Source: Lactobacillus melliventris (lineage in GTDB: Bacteria; Bacillota; Bacilli; Lactobacillales; Lactobacillaceae). Taken from it: a stretch of DNA of 64,000 bases. The stretch spans positions 1 to 64,000 of the forward strand of contig NZ_JAAEEB010000002.1 in assembly GCF_013346935.1 (NCBI RefSeq). Reading direction: 5' to 3'. Made by a program: the position numbers and the translations under genes. The notes under the pieces were generated by a model. That model saw only the letters and a program-made list of their open reading frames with translations. It searched no databases and was not told where the DNA came from. Numbering within the stretch: position 1 is the stretch's first letter; the number at the start of each line of letters is the position of its first letter. Below, one piece after another: positions 55,035 through 64,000 of the stretch.

Positions 55035-56501
55035 TTAATTAAGTGTCAGCAAATAATTATAGCCATCTGCAAAATTAATATTATTGGCCAAGCGGTTTCC
55101 CTTATTACTGTAACCAGTAAACTTAAAGGCTAAATATTTTGCTTGGCTGACTAAGGCTTTATCTACTTGCCATTTGATTGGTAAAGTTTGCAAAGGCTGT
55201 AAATGAGCAATATCAGTTACATCCTTAGCAGCCACTACGTTTTTAGCTGCATCCAGTAATACTAGTTCTGCTTTATTAATTAAGACAGGAGCAGCCAGGC
55301 CATAATTAGTTAGATTAACTTGATAGTCGATATTCTGTTCGTCATTTTGATAGCTAATATCTTTAACAGCTAAACGGTAGCCCAGATAATCCCTGATATA
55401 TTCATACCAAGAACGACTTACTTCATTATCATTAGCGTCTTTAAACCATGATTTCTGATACGGTAATTTATATTGATCTAAAAGTGCAGGTGTTACTAGT
55501 TGCCGTTTCCAAGCACTCAAAGAATAGTCCTTGCCGTCTTCTTTGTAATTATGAGCTATACTCAATGAAGTAAAATGATGAGCTGCTAGACGTTGAGCAA
55601 TCAGTGGTGCAGAAATTAACTGACCGTTATTGTCTGATGCATTGGCAGAACCCCAAATCATTTCACCGTCAACCGGTACAGTCTGAGATTGTTCTGCCAT
55701 CGCCTGCCATTCAGCAGAATTAGGATCAGCACCGGCAGTATTCCAAACATGTGGACGACCAATCAAGTAATCATCATGGAATCCAACTCTTTGCCAATCA
55801 GAACTCTGCGGGGCAACATTCCGTGACTTGATATTGTAATATCTCACTTGAATAAATAAATCTTTAGGGGTATTAGCTAACATAGCCTGGAGAATTTCTT
55901 TTTCATTCATACGGCTGCGGGCACCGCTGTCCCACTCTCCCCAAGCTCCAATAAACCCTGCTTGTAAATTCGCTATTTGATCGCGATGCTGGGCAATCCA
56001 GGGTGCTAGCTGTTTAATATGTGCAACTACCTGCTCAGTCGTAGGTTCCTGAGACTTTGGATGAGCATCGTCCCAAATATAAGCAAAGCGCAATACAGCC
56101 TGCAAATGGTATTGCTTTAACTTTTGGAAATATTGATCCATATTATTAAAGGCAGTTTGATCTAATGGCTTGTTTTTATAATCTGTTAGATAAAAGTATA
56201 CTTGTGCAAGACGCGGGTTATCAGCAGAAAATGTAGCTACCGCATTTTGCATTTGCGCTATCCCGGTTTTATCTGCATTAGCCCATAAGCCCTTGCCGGT
56301 CTTAACATTTAAATTTAACTCTAAACGAAAGCCGCGATCAGTATTGTTAGCCATTTCTTGATTTTGTTGTTCGGTTAGGGGCTTTTCGTCATATCCAGTA
56401 ACGGTTGCTGCCTTTACTGAGGATAAACTTTGCTGACTTGATAAAAGAAATAGTCCTAAAAATGCAACTATTAAAGTTAGTTTCTCAAATATTTTTTTCA
56501 T
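55035..56501 (-). CDS. Exported DUF4874/DUF4832 protein, putative polysaccharide-active enzyme
   Basis: 488 residues from ATG 56501 (GAGGAATC upstream). Signal peptide of ~30 residues (KKIFEKLTLIVAFLGLFLL ... VKAA). N-terminal DUF4874 region (NTDRGFRLELNLNVKTGKG, VYFYLTDYKNKPLD) and C-terminal DUF4832 with a beta-rich tail. Two Glu are shared with its paralogue: FIGAWGEWDSG (about residue 190) and PVDGEMIWG (about 265); both sit in contexts resembling the acid/base and nucleophile positions of TIM-barrel glycosidases. Function not known; extracellular breakdown of a glycan is an inference from signal peptide, Glu pair and neighbouring PTS. Confidence 0.8.
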   Translation of the reverse strand: MKKIFEKLTLIVAFLGLFLLSSQQSLSSVKAATVTGYDEKPLTEQQNQEMANNTDRGFRLELNLNVKTGKGLWANADKTGIAQMQNAVATFSADNPRLAQVYFYLTDYKNKPLDQTAFNNMDQYFQKLKQYHLQAVLRFAYIWDDAHPKSQEPTTEQVVAHIKQLAPWIAQHRDQIANLQAGFIGAWGEWDSGARSRMNEKEILQAMLANTPKDLFIQVRYYNIKSRNVAPQSSDWQRVGFHDDYLIGRPHVWNTAGADPNSAEWQAMAEQSQTVPVDGEMIWGSANASDNNGQLISAPLIAQRLAAHHFTSLSIAHNYKEDGKDYSLSAWKRQLVTPALLDQYKLPYQKSWFKDANDNEVSRSWYEYIRDYLGYRLAVKDISYQNDEQNIDYQVNLTNYGLAAPVLINKAELVLLDAAKNVVAAKDVTDIAHLQPLQTLPIKWQVDKALVSQAKYLAFKFTGYSNKGNRLANNINFADGYNYLLTLN

Positions 56502-56514
56502 AATGATTCCTCGG

Positions 56515-57945
56515 TCATAATTTAAACCAATTGATGCCATCTGCCCACTGACACTGATTAGCCAGACGTGCCGTACTACCATTAGTAGCAAGCAGTTTGA
56601 CTCCGACTTTGTCAGGCTGATCAGATTTAGTCAATGGAATAACCGTAGTTATTTCATTATTAGTTTGTAAAGTGCTTTTTTCTACTAAAGCTTTACCAAT
56701 AACATCCTGCTGTTTATTCACAGCCAGCAATTCTATTTTTGCCAAAGCTAAAGGTGCAGCAAAACCTGTATTTTTCAGTGTAAGGTAAACTGCAGCATTT
56801 AAAGCAGAATTATAGCTAATTTGTGTAGTCTCTATGCGATAGCCTAAATAATCACGTAAATATTCAAAATAATTTCGTTTAATTGGCTGCTTTTTCTGAT
56901 CCCAAAACCATGAAGATTGATATGGCCAATGCTTTTCATCTAATAAACCCGGTGTAACAGGAACATGCTTCCAATATTCAAATGAACCTGTTTGAGGGAA
57001 TTTAAGCCCTTCTGGTTTGCCAGTTCTCTTTAATTCATTTTCTAGCGTCACGTTAAAATATGAATTAGTTTCTATTTCATGGTAATTATGCGCAATACTC
57101 AAAGTAGTGAAATGATTCTCAACCATTCTTTGCGTCATCAATTCAGGAGCGACATATTTTGTTTCTAAATACATAGGATTGGCAAATAACCAAATGCTTT
57201 CCCCATCAACAACTGTATTTTTTGATTCTCTTAATAGTTGCTGGTATTCATTAGATTCATGATTTTTACCAGCCGTATTCCATTCGTGGTCAATACCAAT
57301 TAGAAAATCATCATGAAAGCCAATTCGCTGTTCATTCCATTTTTCAGTAACATTTATATTACGGTTTTTAATATTTAAGTAGCGTACTTGAACCGTCAAA
57401 TCTTGGGGAGAATTTAACAACAAACTATGAAGAATAGTTGATTCATCAGTAGTATCACGAGCATGTTGCGACCACTCACCCCAAGGGCCAATGATTCCTG
57501 CTTGTAAAGCGTGAATCTGCCTGCGGTGTTCCTGCAGCCAACCTGATAACTGCTCCAAATGTTGCTGTACCCTGTGTACACTAGGAGCTTGTCTATAAGG
57601 CCTCTTATCTTCAGAAATATATGCAAAACGCAGCAGTGCCTTTAAGTTTAACTTAGCAAGTTCGTCAAAAAAGGCATTCATGTGGTTAAAAGCTTGTGCA
57701 TCCAGTGGTTTATGTTGATAACCTGTTAAGTAAAAATAAACCTGCACTATTCGCGGCTGATCATCGGTATACAGTGACGCTTCTCTTTTCAAAGCAGCGA
57801 TAGCATCTTGATCAGCATATTCATAAATGCTCTTACCTGTTTTTACATCTAAATAAACTTCAAAGCGAAAGCCACGATCAGGATTTATTAATAAAGTCTT
57901 AGTCTGATCTCCACTTAACTGCTTGGGATAATAATTTGACATCAT
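56515..57945 (-). CDS. Cytosolic DUF4874/DUF4832 paralogue
   Basis: 476 residues. Clearly homologous to the next gene (NPDRGFRFEVYLDVKTGKS, VQVYFYLTGY, IIGPWGEWSQH, VVDGESIW, HNYHE) but without any signal peptide, so it stays in the cytoplasm. It lies 13 bases after the LacI-type regulator gene on the same strand and 13 bases before the exported paralogue. It carries an insertion in the middle (KRTGKPEGLKFPQTGSFEYW). Probably processes the imported, perhaps phosphorylated, product; this is inference. Confidence 0.8.
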   Translation of the reverse strand: MMSNYYPKQLSGDQTKTLLINPDRGFRFEVYLDVKTGKSIYEYADQDAIAALKREASLYTDDQPRIVQVYFYLTGYQHKPLDAQAFNHMNAFFDELAKLNLKALLRFAYISEDKRPYRQAPSVHRVQQHLEQLSGWLQEHRRQIHALQAGIIGPWGEWSQHARDTTDESTILHSLLLNSPQDLTVQVRYLNIKNRNINVTEKWNEQRIGFHDDFLIGIDHEWNTAGKNHESNEYQQLLRESKNTVVDGESIWLFANPMYLETKYVAPELMTQRMVENHFTTLSIAHNYHEIETNSYFNVTLENELKRTGKPEGLKFPQTGSFEYWKHVPVTPGLLDEKHWPYQSSWFWDQKKQPIKRNYFEYLRDYLGYRIETTQISYNSALNAAVYLTLKNTGFAAPLALAKIELLAVNKQQDVIGKALVEKSTLQTNNEITTVIPLTKSDQPDKVGVKLLATNGSTARLANQCQWADGINWFKL

Positions 57946-57957
57946 TGGCCTCCAATA

Positions 57958-58968
57958 TTAATTGCCAGTACTTTCTCGCAAAATTAGTTTAACTTCTAAT
58001 AACGTTGTAGCGGCGCGCGTCTTTTTTTCTATTATGTCTTCTCTAATTAAATGGACAGCAGTTATACCCAGGTCTTTTTCCGGAACAGAAACTGATGACA
58101 ATCTGGGAATATAATATTGCGCCATTTGAATATTATCGAACCCAATAATATGGTAATCGGCAGGAGCATGAAAACCTTTTGTATGCAATTCCTGCATTAT
58201 TCCAATTGCCAATTGATCATTTCCAGCTAAAATTCCTTTGGGTAAAGTAGGTAATTGTGCAATTTCTTTACCCGCCTGGACGCCATCTTCAATGCTCCAA
58301 CCCGGAGTAAGAATTGAACACTCATCTTGATCATGCAGTTTCATCCACTCCCGATAGCAATTTAAACGAACCTCACCTTTTGCTTGAGTTTTTTCTCCTT
58401 GCAAATTAGTCATATAACGGGGACCACCAACATATACAATATTGGTTTGAGCAAATTTTTCTAGTTGTGTTAAAGCTTCTTTTACTCCAGCAGTTAAATT
58501 AGCATTAACCAGCTTGACGGAATTATTTTTATATCTTGCTTCAATAATGACGATATTAGAGTTTAATTTTTTTAGTTCGCTAATGGCTGATTCGGACAAG
58601 CCGCCGATAACAATCACGCCGTCCCAATAATACAGTCCATCCCAAAATGAACTATCCAAAGAGTTATTTAAATAATAGATAGAACTCAATGTCATTTTTT
58701 CTCTTTTGAGTTCTTCAATGATTCCCTGTTTTATTTGTTGGTAATACGTATATTCTGCTACTTGATCCAAGTCCATAGTTGTTAATACACCAACAACTGG
58801 ACATTTTTTACTTTTATTTTTGATATGATAATTTAATTTTTTTGTAGCCGCTAAAACTTTGGTCCGTGTTTGATCAGTAACACTTAAAGAAGTGTCATCA
58901 TTTAATATTCGTGAGACTGTACTTGCTGAAACACCTGCTAACTTAGCTACCTGTCTGATATTAGCCAT
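57958..58968 (-). CDS. LacI-family transcriptional regulator
   Basis: 336 residues. HTH NIRQVAKLAGVSASTVSRILND, hinge and sugar-binding domain. Cotranscribed with the two DUF4874/DUF4832 genes; the PTS operon ends 282 bp upstream on the same strand. It probably senses an intermediate of the same pathway. A 10-bp palindrome TGTTATAACA (58996-59005) lies in its own leader region. Confidence 0.93.
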   Translation of the reverse strand: MANIRQVAKLAGVSASTVSRILNDDTSLSVTDQTRTKVLAATKKLNYHIKNKSKKCPVVGVLTTMDLDQVAEYTYYQQIKQGIIEELKREKMTLSSIYYLNNSLDSSFWDGLYYWDGVIVIGGLSESAISELKKLNSNIVIIEARYKNNSVKLVNANLTAGVKEALTQLEKFAQTNIVYVGGPRYMTNLQGEKTQAKGEVRLNCYREWMKLHDQDECSILTPGWSIEDGVQAGKEIAQLPTLPKGILAGNDQLAIGIMQELHTKGFHAPADYHIIGFDNIQMAQYYIPRLSSVSVPEKDLGITAVHLIREDIIEKKTRAATTLLEVKLILRESTGN

Positions 58969-59122
58969 CTTATCTTCTCGTCTTTCATATTTGGGTGTTA
59001 TAACAGGTGCTATTAATATAAATTTCTTAAAAATATAAACTTTTAGAACCTGATATTCTACACATAATTGTTGCTATTACGGCATTTTTGCAATTATGAT
59101 AACAAATATTTTTTGCAGTTCA

Positions 59123-59170
59123 AAGAAAAGACGGTTGTATTATTATTGAAAAATACATCCGTTTTTTCTT
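59123..59170. terminator. Terminator after the PTS operon
   Basis: ACGGTTGTATT / AATACATCCGT flanked by AAAGAAAAG and TTTTTTCTT, in the 282-bp gap between IID and the LacI gene. The rest of that gap is AT-rich with no gene. Confidence 0.75.
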
Positions 59171-59250
59171 ACTTTACCTGCTTAAATTTAGTAATATGCT
59201 TTTTCTCAGCAGATAATCTGATTACTTATTAATTTCTATATTTCATGCTA

Positions 59251-60087
59251 TTAGGCAACAACTTTCAAGTTGAACAAAACAATAGCCAAGATTAGAACAA
59301 ACCAAGTTGCTCTAGTTGAGTTCATATGTTTGCGATCCAGTAGCCAATAAATAAAGGCAACTAGTAAAACTGGCATAAGCGATGGCATAATCTGATTAAA
59401 GATATCCTGCAATTTCATCGAAACTTTCCCAGCTCTAAAGATGAACGGAATCTTTAACGTAATAACAGTTGGAATTAAAGCTCCTACAACCGTTACCCCC
59501 AGCAAAGTTGCTGAGTCAGTCAGTGCATTAAGCTTAGAACTCATTGAAGTAACTAAGTTGACACCTTGCTTGTAGGCAAATGGCATCCAAGTATAAGCCC
59601 AAATGTAGAGAACGCCTAGTGCAACCATCCATAAAATAGCGCCAAACGGATTACCTTTAAGGGCCATGTATGATGCAATCGCACCAAAGATAGTTGATTG
59701 AACGGTACCTAATAAAGTATCACCTACGGCAGCAAATGGTCCCATAAGACCAGTTTTAATACCTCTTACACCGTCAACTGACTTAATACCCTCTTTTTCT
59801 TCAAGAGCAATATCGACACCTTGGATAATAGAACCCATATGCGGACTAGTGTTAAAGTATTCAGACTGCACCCGCATCATTTTCTTCATATCTTCAGGCT
59901 TGTCACCATACAACTTACGTAAGATTGGCATTTGTGAACCAACATAACCTGGAGCCATCATAGTTTCGTAGTTCCAGCTTAATGCAGAGGTAAAAATCCA
60001 GCGTAAGTTAGCGCTACGAATATCTTTTTTAGTTAACTTATGACTTTGCTCCGTCGTAGTCTTTTCTGTAGTATTATTCTTCATCAC
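59251..60087 (-). CDS. PTS system mannose-family IID component
   Basis: 278 residues. KKDIRSANLRWIFTSALSWNYETMMAPGYV start block, GPFAAVGDTLLGTVQS, C-terminal membrane helices. Overlaps the IIC gene by 14 bases. Last gene of a IIB-IIC-IID operon that lacks IIA. Confidence 0.93.
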   Translation of the reverse strand: MMKNNTTEKTTTEQSHKLTKKDIRSANLRWIFTSALSWNYETMMAPGYVGSQMPILRKLYGDKPEDMKKMMRVQSEYFNTSPHMGSIIQGVDIALEEKEGIKSVDGVRGIKTGLMGPFAAVGDTLLGTVQSTIFGAIASYMALKGNPFGAILWMVALGVLYIWAYTWMPFAYKQGVNLVTSMSSKLNALTDSATLLGVTVVGALIPTVITLKIPFIFRAGKVSMKLQDIFNQIMPSLMPVLLVAFIYWLLDRKHMNSTRATWFVLILAIVLFNLKVVA

Positions 60088-60907
60088 CGGTAATTACTCC
60101 TTTATCATCAATACCCATTTCAGCAGCTTTTTGTGTATCTAAGCCATTACTGTCGCCACCAGATTGGTTCTTATTATGAATGATAGAATTATAATGATTA
60201 ATGGCAAAGCCGACTCCGATCAGCGCTACACCAAGCATTGGCACATTTAAGTAAGCAGCAGCTACAAAGCCAAAAATCATGTACGCACCAAATTTCTTAA
60301 TAGGCAGATAATGCATTAAGATGGCAATACCAACAGCTGGTAACATAGTTCCGGCAGATTTTAATCCACCCATTAACCATTGTGGCATGTAATTCAGCAC
60401 ATTTTTGACAAATGCTTCACCAAAAATTAGCACCAATAATACGGGCACTGACCGTGAAAGCCCCCACGGAATAGCCCCATAAAGACTATTTCGTACAACA
60501 GCTTTATCATCGTTACGATCGATTGCCTTATCAATTCTGTGTGCAAAGTAGGTATTAGCAAAACGAGCCAAAATATCAAGTTGCACCATCAATAGGCCAA
60601 CAGGAATAGCAACACCAATACCGTAGTTAATTCCTTTTCCTGAAATATGTGCAATTGCAGTACCTATGATTGCTCCAGTAGCATAATCAGGAATCGAAGC
60701 ACCACCAAAAGTACCGACACCCAATATCATTAACTGTAATGTTGCCCCTACGGCCAAACCTAATTTCATATCACCGACAATCAGTCCTGCAATTAATCCA
60801 GCGTTAACTGGGTTACCAAAACCAATACCAACTGTGACAATTTCATTGATTTGGAAGAAAGCAAACAAAGACAGCAAAATTATTTGAACTACACTCAATG
60901 AATTCAT
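60074..60907 (-). CDS. PTS system mannose-family IIC component
   Basis: 277 residues, multi-helix; EIVTVGIGFGNPVNAGLIAGLIVGD and GASIPDYATGAIIGTAIA. Acidic C-terminal tail. Starts two bases after IIB. Sequence differs strongly from the 30616 IIC, so the substrate is probably different. Confidence 0.93.
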   Translation of the reverse strand: MNSLSVVQIILLSLFAFFQINEIVTVGIGFGNPVNAGLIAGLIVGDMKLGLAVGATLQLMILGVGTFGGASIPDYATGAIIGTAIAHISGKGINYGIGVAIPVGLLMVQLDILARFANTYFAHRIDKAIDRNDDKAVVRNSLYGAIPWGLSRSVPVLLVLIFGEAFVKNVLNYMPQWLMGGLKSAGTMLPAVGIAILMHYLPIKKFGAYMIFGFVAAAYLNVPMLGVALIGVGFAINHYNSIIHNKNQSGGDSNGLDTQKAAEMGIDDKGVITGDEE

Positions 60908-60908
60908 A

Positions 60909-61400
60909 TTATTTCTCCATCCGTTTATTTAATTCAGACATAAAGTCTTCTCTAGAATCGTTCGGGACCATCTGGTGGTAAAGCTTTACTCCCCGAGCAT
61001 CAAGTTCTTTAAAAGCCTTTATTTCTTCGTCATTTACTCCCACGCTCTTGAACAGTTGCAGTCTGCCTTCACCACTTGGCAAGTTACCAACGTTAACTTC
61101 TTTAATTGGTACTCCTGCATCAACCATCTGAACCAGAGCTTCCGGTTCACGTGTAATAATAAATATTTTTTGGTCGGCGTAACGGCCTTGAACAATATTG
61201 TTACTTGCACGATCCGGTGGCAAAATACTTAAAGCTGCCTGGGTAGGACGAGCTAACTTCAAAGCTGTTTTTTCCAAGTCATCTTTAGATACTTTATCGC
61301 CAACAACCATTAGTCGTTCTGCTCCTAATTGCCCAGTCCACACACGAGCTACTTGACCATGAATTAGACGGCTATCAACTCTGACATTTACTAACTGCAC
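60909..61400 (-). CDS. PTS system mannose-family IIB component
   Basis: 163 residues. Active His14 in RVDSRLIHGQVARVW; C-terminal YHQMVPNDSRED. First gene of the operon; RBS AAGGAGG. Phosphate must come from an IIA encoded elsewhere, such as the one at 31991. Confidence 0.93.
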   Translation of the reverse strand: MQLVNVRVDSRLIHGQVARVWTGQLGAERLMVVGDKVSKDDLEKTALKLARPTQAALSILPPDRASNNIVQGRYADQKIFIITREPEALVQMVDAGVPIKEVNVGNLPSGEGRLQLFKSVGVNDEEIKAFKELDARGVKLYHQMVPNDSREDFMSELNKRMEK

Positions 61401-61418
61401 AATTCATTACCTCCTTCT

Positions 61419-61432
61419 TGTTATCGCTTACA
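61419..61432. promoter_or_regulatory. cre site at the IIB-IIC-IID operon
   Basis: TGTTATCGCTTACA matches the cre consensus at every position, just upstream of the IIB RBS. Confidence 0.85.
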
Positions 61433-61447
61433 TCAACTTACACTAAA

Positions 61448-61490
61448 ATTATAGTTTATATATTTTGTTTTGTAAACATAATTTTTTTTA
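61448..61490 (-). promoter_or_regulatory. PTS operon promoter with GTTTAC-type operator repeats
   Basis: Minus strand TTTACA (61476-61471), 17 bp, TATAAT (61453-61448). TGTAAACA (61471-61478) and AGTAAACAA (61489-61497) are candidate sites for the LacI-type regulator. Confidence 0.6.
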
Positions 61491-61566
61491 GTAAACAACA
61501 TTGACATTGATTTGTTTTATTAATAAGCTAATCTTAAACAACTATTATTAAAGAAAGCGTGCCGGT

Positions 61567-61959
61567 ATGATTACAGTTCAACGATCAAAAAATAATATTT
61601 CAATGGGTAAACCTACAACTGTAATAGTCAATGGTTTAAGGGTAGGCAGTATCGCTGCAGGTTATGCTTTAAAACTAAACTTAAAAAAAGGAGACACACT
61701 GCAACTCACCCAAGGCGGATTAAATCGCTCGCCCAAAATGATTATTAATAAGACTGACGCTCATTATAAAGTTATTCCTAATCCCAAGTCCTCTGTCTTA
61801 ATAGCCGTCATGGTCGCAGCTTTATTATTAATCCCGCCTATGATTAAAAGCTATGTTCCCTTTTCACAAAATGTTTCAGCAATTATTATTTTTTTAATCT
61901 TTTTACTTATTGAATTAGTTTTCAATTTCCGCTGTGGTTTACTTATCGAAGAAATTTAA
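61567..61959 (+). CDS. Membrane protein of unknown function
   Basis: 130 residues: soluble N-terminal half with predicted beta-strands (TTVIVNGLRVGSIAAGYALKLNL, KGDTLQLTQGG) and two C-terminal helices (about 77-92 and 100-122). Divergent from the PTS operon. RBS weak. I do not recognise the family. Confidence 0.65.
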   Translation: MITVQRSKNNISMGKPTTVIVNGLRVGSIAAGYALKLNLKKGDTLQLTQGGLNRSPKMIINKTDAHYKVIPNPKSSVLIAVMVAALLLIPPMIKSYVPFSQNVSAIIIFLIFLLIELVFNFRCGLLIEEI

Positions 61960-61997
61960 TTAAGTGCAGCAAATGTTGCAGTTTTAACTTTTATATG

Positions 61998-62043
61998 CAA
62001 AAAAGCTGATAATTGTCGCTTTACCCGACATTTATCAGCTTTC
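61998..62043. terminator. Bidirectional terminator between 61567 gene and GH1 gene
   Basis: AAAAAAGCTGATAA / TTATCAGCTTTCTT with inner GTCG/CGAC. Confidence 0.85.
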
Positions 62044-62109
62044 TTACATTAGTATTGGTAAACAAAACAATTAAGAGCTAACACAAAACTAATTTTCCTG
62101 AATTAAATT

Positions 62110-63621
<1,512 letters not shown>

Positions 63622-63661
63622 TTAAATAAAGTATCATTTTTATAGTAACACTTTTTGAAAG

Positions 63662-64000
63662 CTAAATTTTTAGCTTAGTTATTTGATACATCTTTGCTAA
63701 AAACTTATTTTGTAAGTCAATATTATCAACTCTAGCGTCATAATTAGTTTCTTTTAAATGATAAAAGTACTTGCCTGAAACCGCATTATTATCTAATGTT
63801 GCCAAATATACTTGCGTTGAATAACCCTGAATTAAGCTGTCCGTTGCTTGTGATCCTCCCATTCTTGTTGGTACCCAACCCGGATCTACAGTAGTCACAA
63901 TAGTATTTTTATAAAGCCTTGCTATGCTTTTAGCTAGCAAAAGTACCTGCAGCTTAGAAGAAGAGTAGTCCGTATCCTTCTCTATTTGATCAATTTCCAA
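63662..64000 (-). CDS. Short-chain dehydrogenase, C-terminal part (runs off the right edge)
   Basis: At least 112 residues. DYSSSKLQVLLLAKSIAR carries the YxxxK catalytic pair and VDPGWVPTRMGG the SDR loop after it. The N-terminal Rossmann half lies outside the window. Resembles SDRs that act on carbonyls; specificity unknown. Confidence 0.85.
   Translation of the reverse strand: MEIDQIEKDTDYSSSKLQVLLLAKSIARLYKNTIVTTVDPGWVPTRMGGSQATDSLIQGYSTQVYLATLDNNAVSGKYFYHLKETNYDARVDNIDLQNKFLAKMYQITKLKI

Overview
This window looks like a piece of a Lactobacillus chromosome (sensu stricto, the acidophilus/delbrueckii side of the genus). The signs are the AT-rich base composition, a Lactobacillus-type 16S 5' end, SLAP surface-anchor domains, a D-lactate dehydrogenase, a class II (adenosylcobalamin-dependent) ribonucleotide reductase of the L. 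leichmannii type, and many PTS operons with cre sites. I cannot fix the species. No tRNA, insertion sequence, prophage or CRISPR array was seen.

Layout. 1-1050: 5' end of a 16S gene on the minus strand, with leader and tandem rrn promoters. 1055-6356: a secreted serine beta-lactamase-like protein, a large LRR/MucBP/SLAP surface protein and a small membrane protein. 6.5-14.6 kb: housekeeping and repair genes (PLD-helicase, ExoIII, D-LDH, ProC, aldo/keto reductase, HAD phosphatase). 14.7-19.0 kb: a compact cobalamin cassette of B12-dependent RNR, two DUF4430 (transcobalamin-like) proteins, a CbrT-type ECF S component and a PduO adenosyltransferase. 19-28.2 kb: a dehydrogenase, a DXS-like enzyme, an exported hydrolase, MerR and LysR regulators, an ABC-2 exporter and a DMT-like transporter. 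28.4-29.7 kb: a decayed patch with a 50-residue peptide gene and a TetR gene lacking its DNA-binding half. 29.7-34 kb: GntR plus a mannose-family PTS and a DeoC-type aldolase with a perfect cre. 34-37.3 kb: a NatAB-like exporter and an SDR. 37.4-42.6 kb: the trehalose locus treB/treR/treC, with treB frameshifted in a 7-base homopolymer, next to a stand-alone EIIA-Glc. 42.8-46.7 kb: LysR/PAS pair, a Fst/par-type type I toxin-antitoxin locus too small for ordinary ORF calling, and an NMO/TetR pair. 46.8-54.8 kb: three ABC systems around an Rgg regulator, including a 39-codon cationic peptide ORF with a consensus promoter just ahead of an ABC-2 pair. 55-61.4 kb: a carbohydrate locus with two DUF4874/DUF4832 paralogues (one exported, one cytosolic), a LacI regulator and a mannose-family PTS lacking IIA. 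61.5-64 kb: a membrane protein, a GH1 6-phospho-beta-glucosidase and a truncated SDR.

How the parts fit. Carbon uptake dominates: two mannose-family PTS, the trehalose PTS, a free EIIA-Glc, a phospho-beta-glucosidase and CcpA (cre) sites. The only IIA-Man in the window may serve both mannose-type systems, and the free EIIA-Glc could compensate for the damaged treB IIA domain. The B12 cassette joins capture, uptake, adenosylation and use of cobalamin in one gene string. The points most worth following are the DUF4874/DUF4832 pair, the 39-residue peptide operon, the type I toxin-antitoxin locus, the DUF4430 pair and the treB frameshift.
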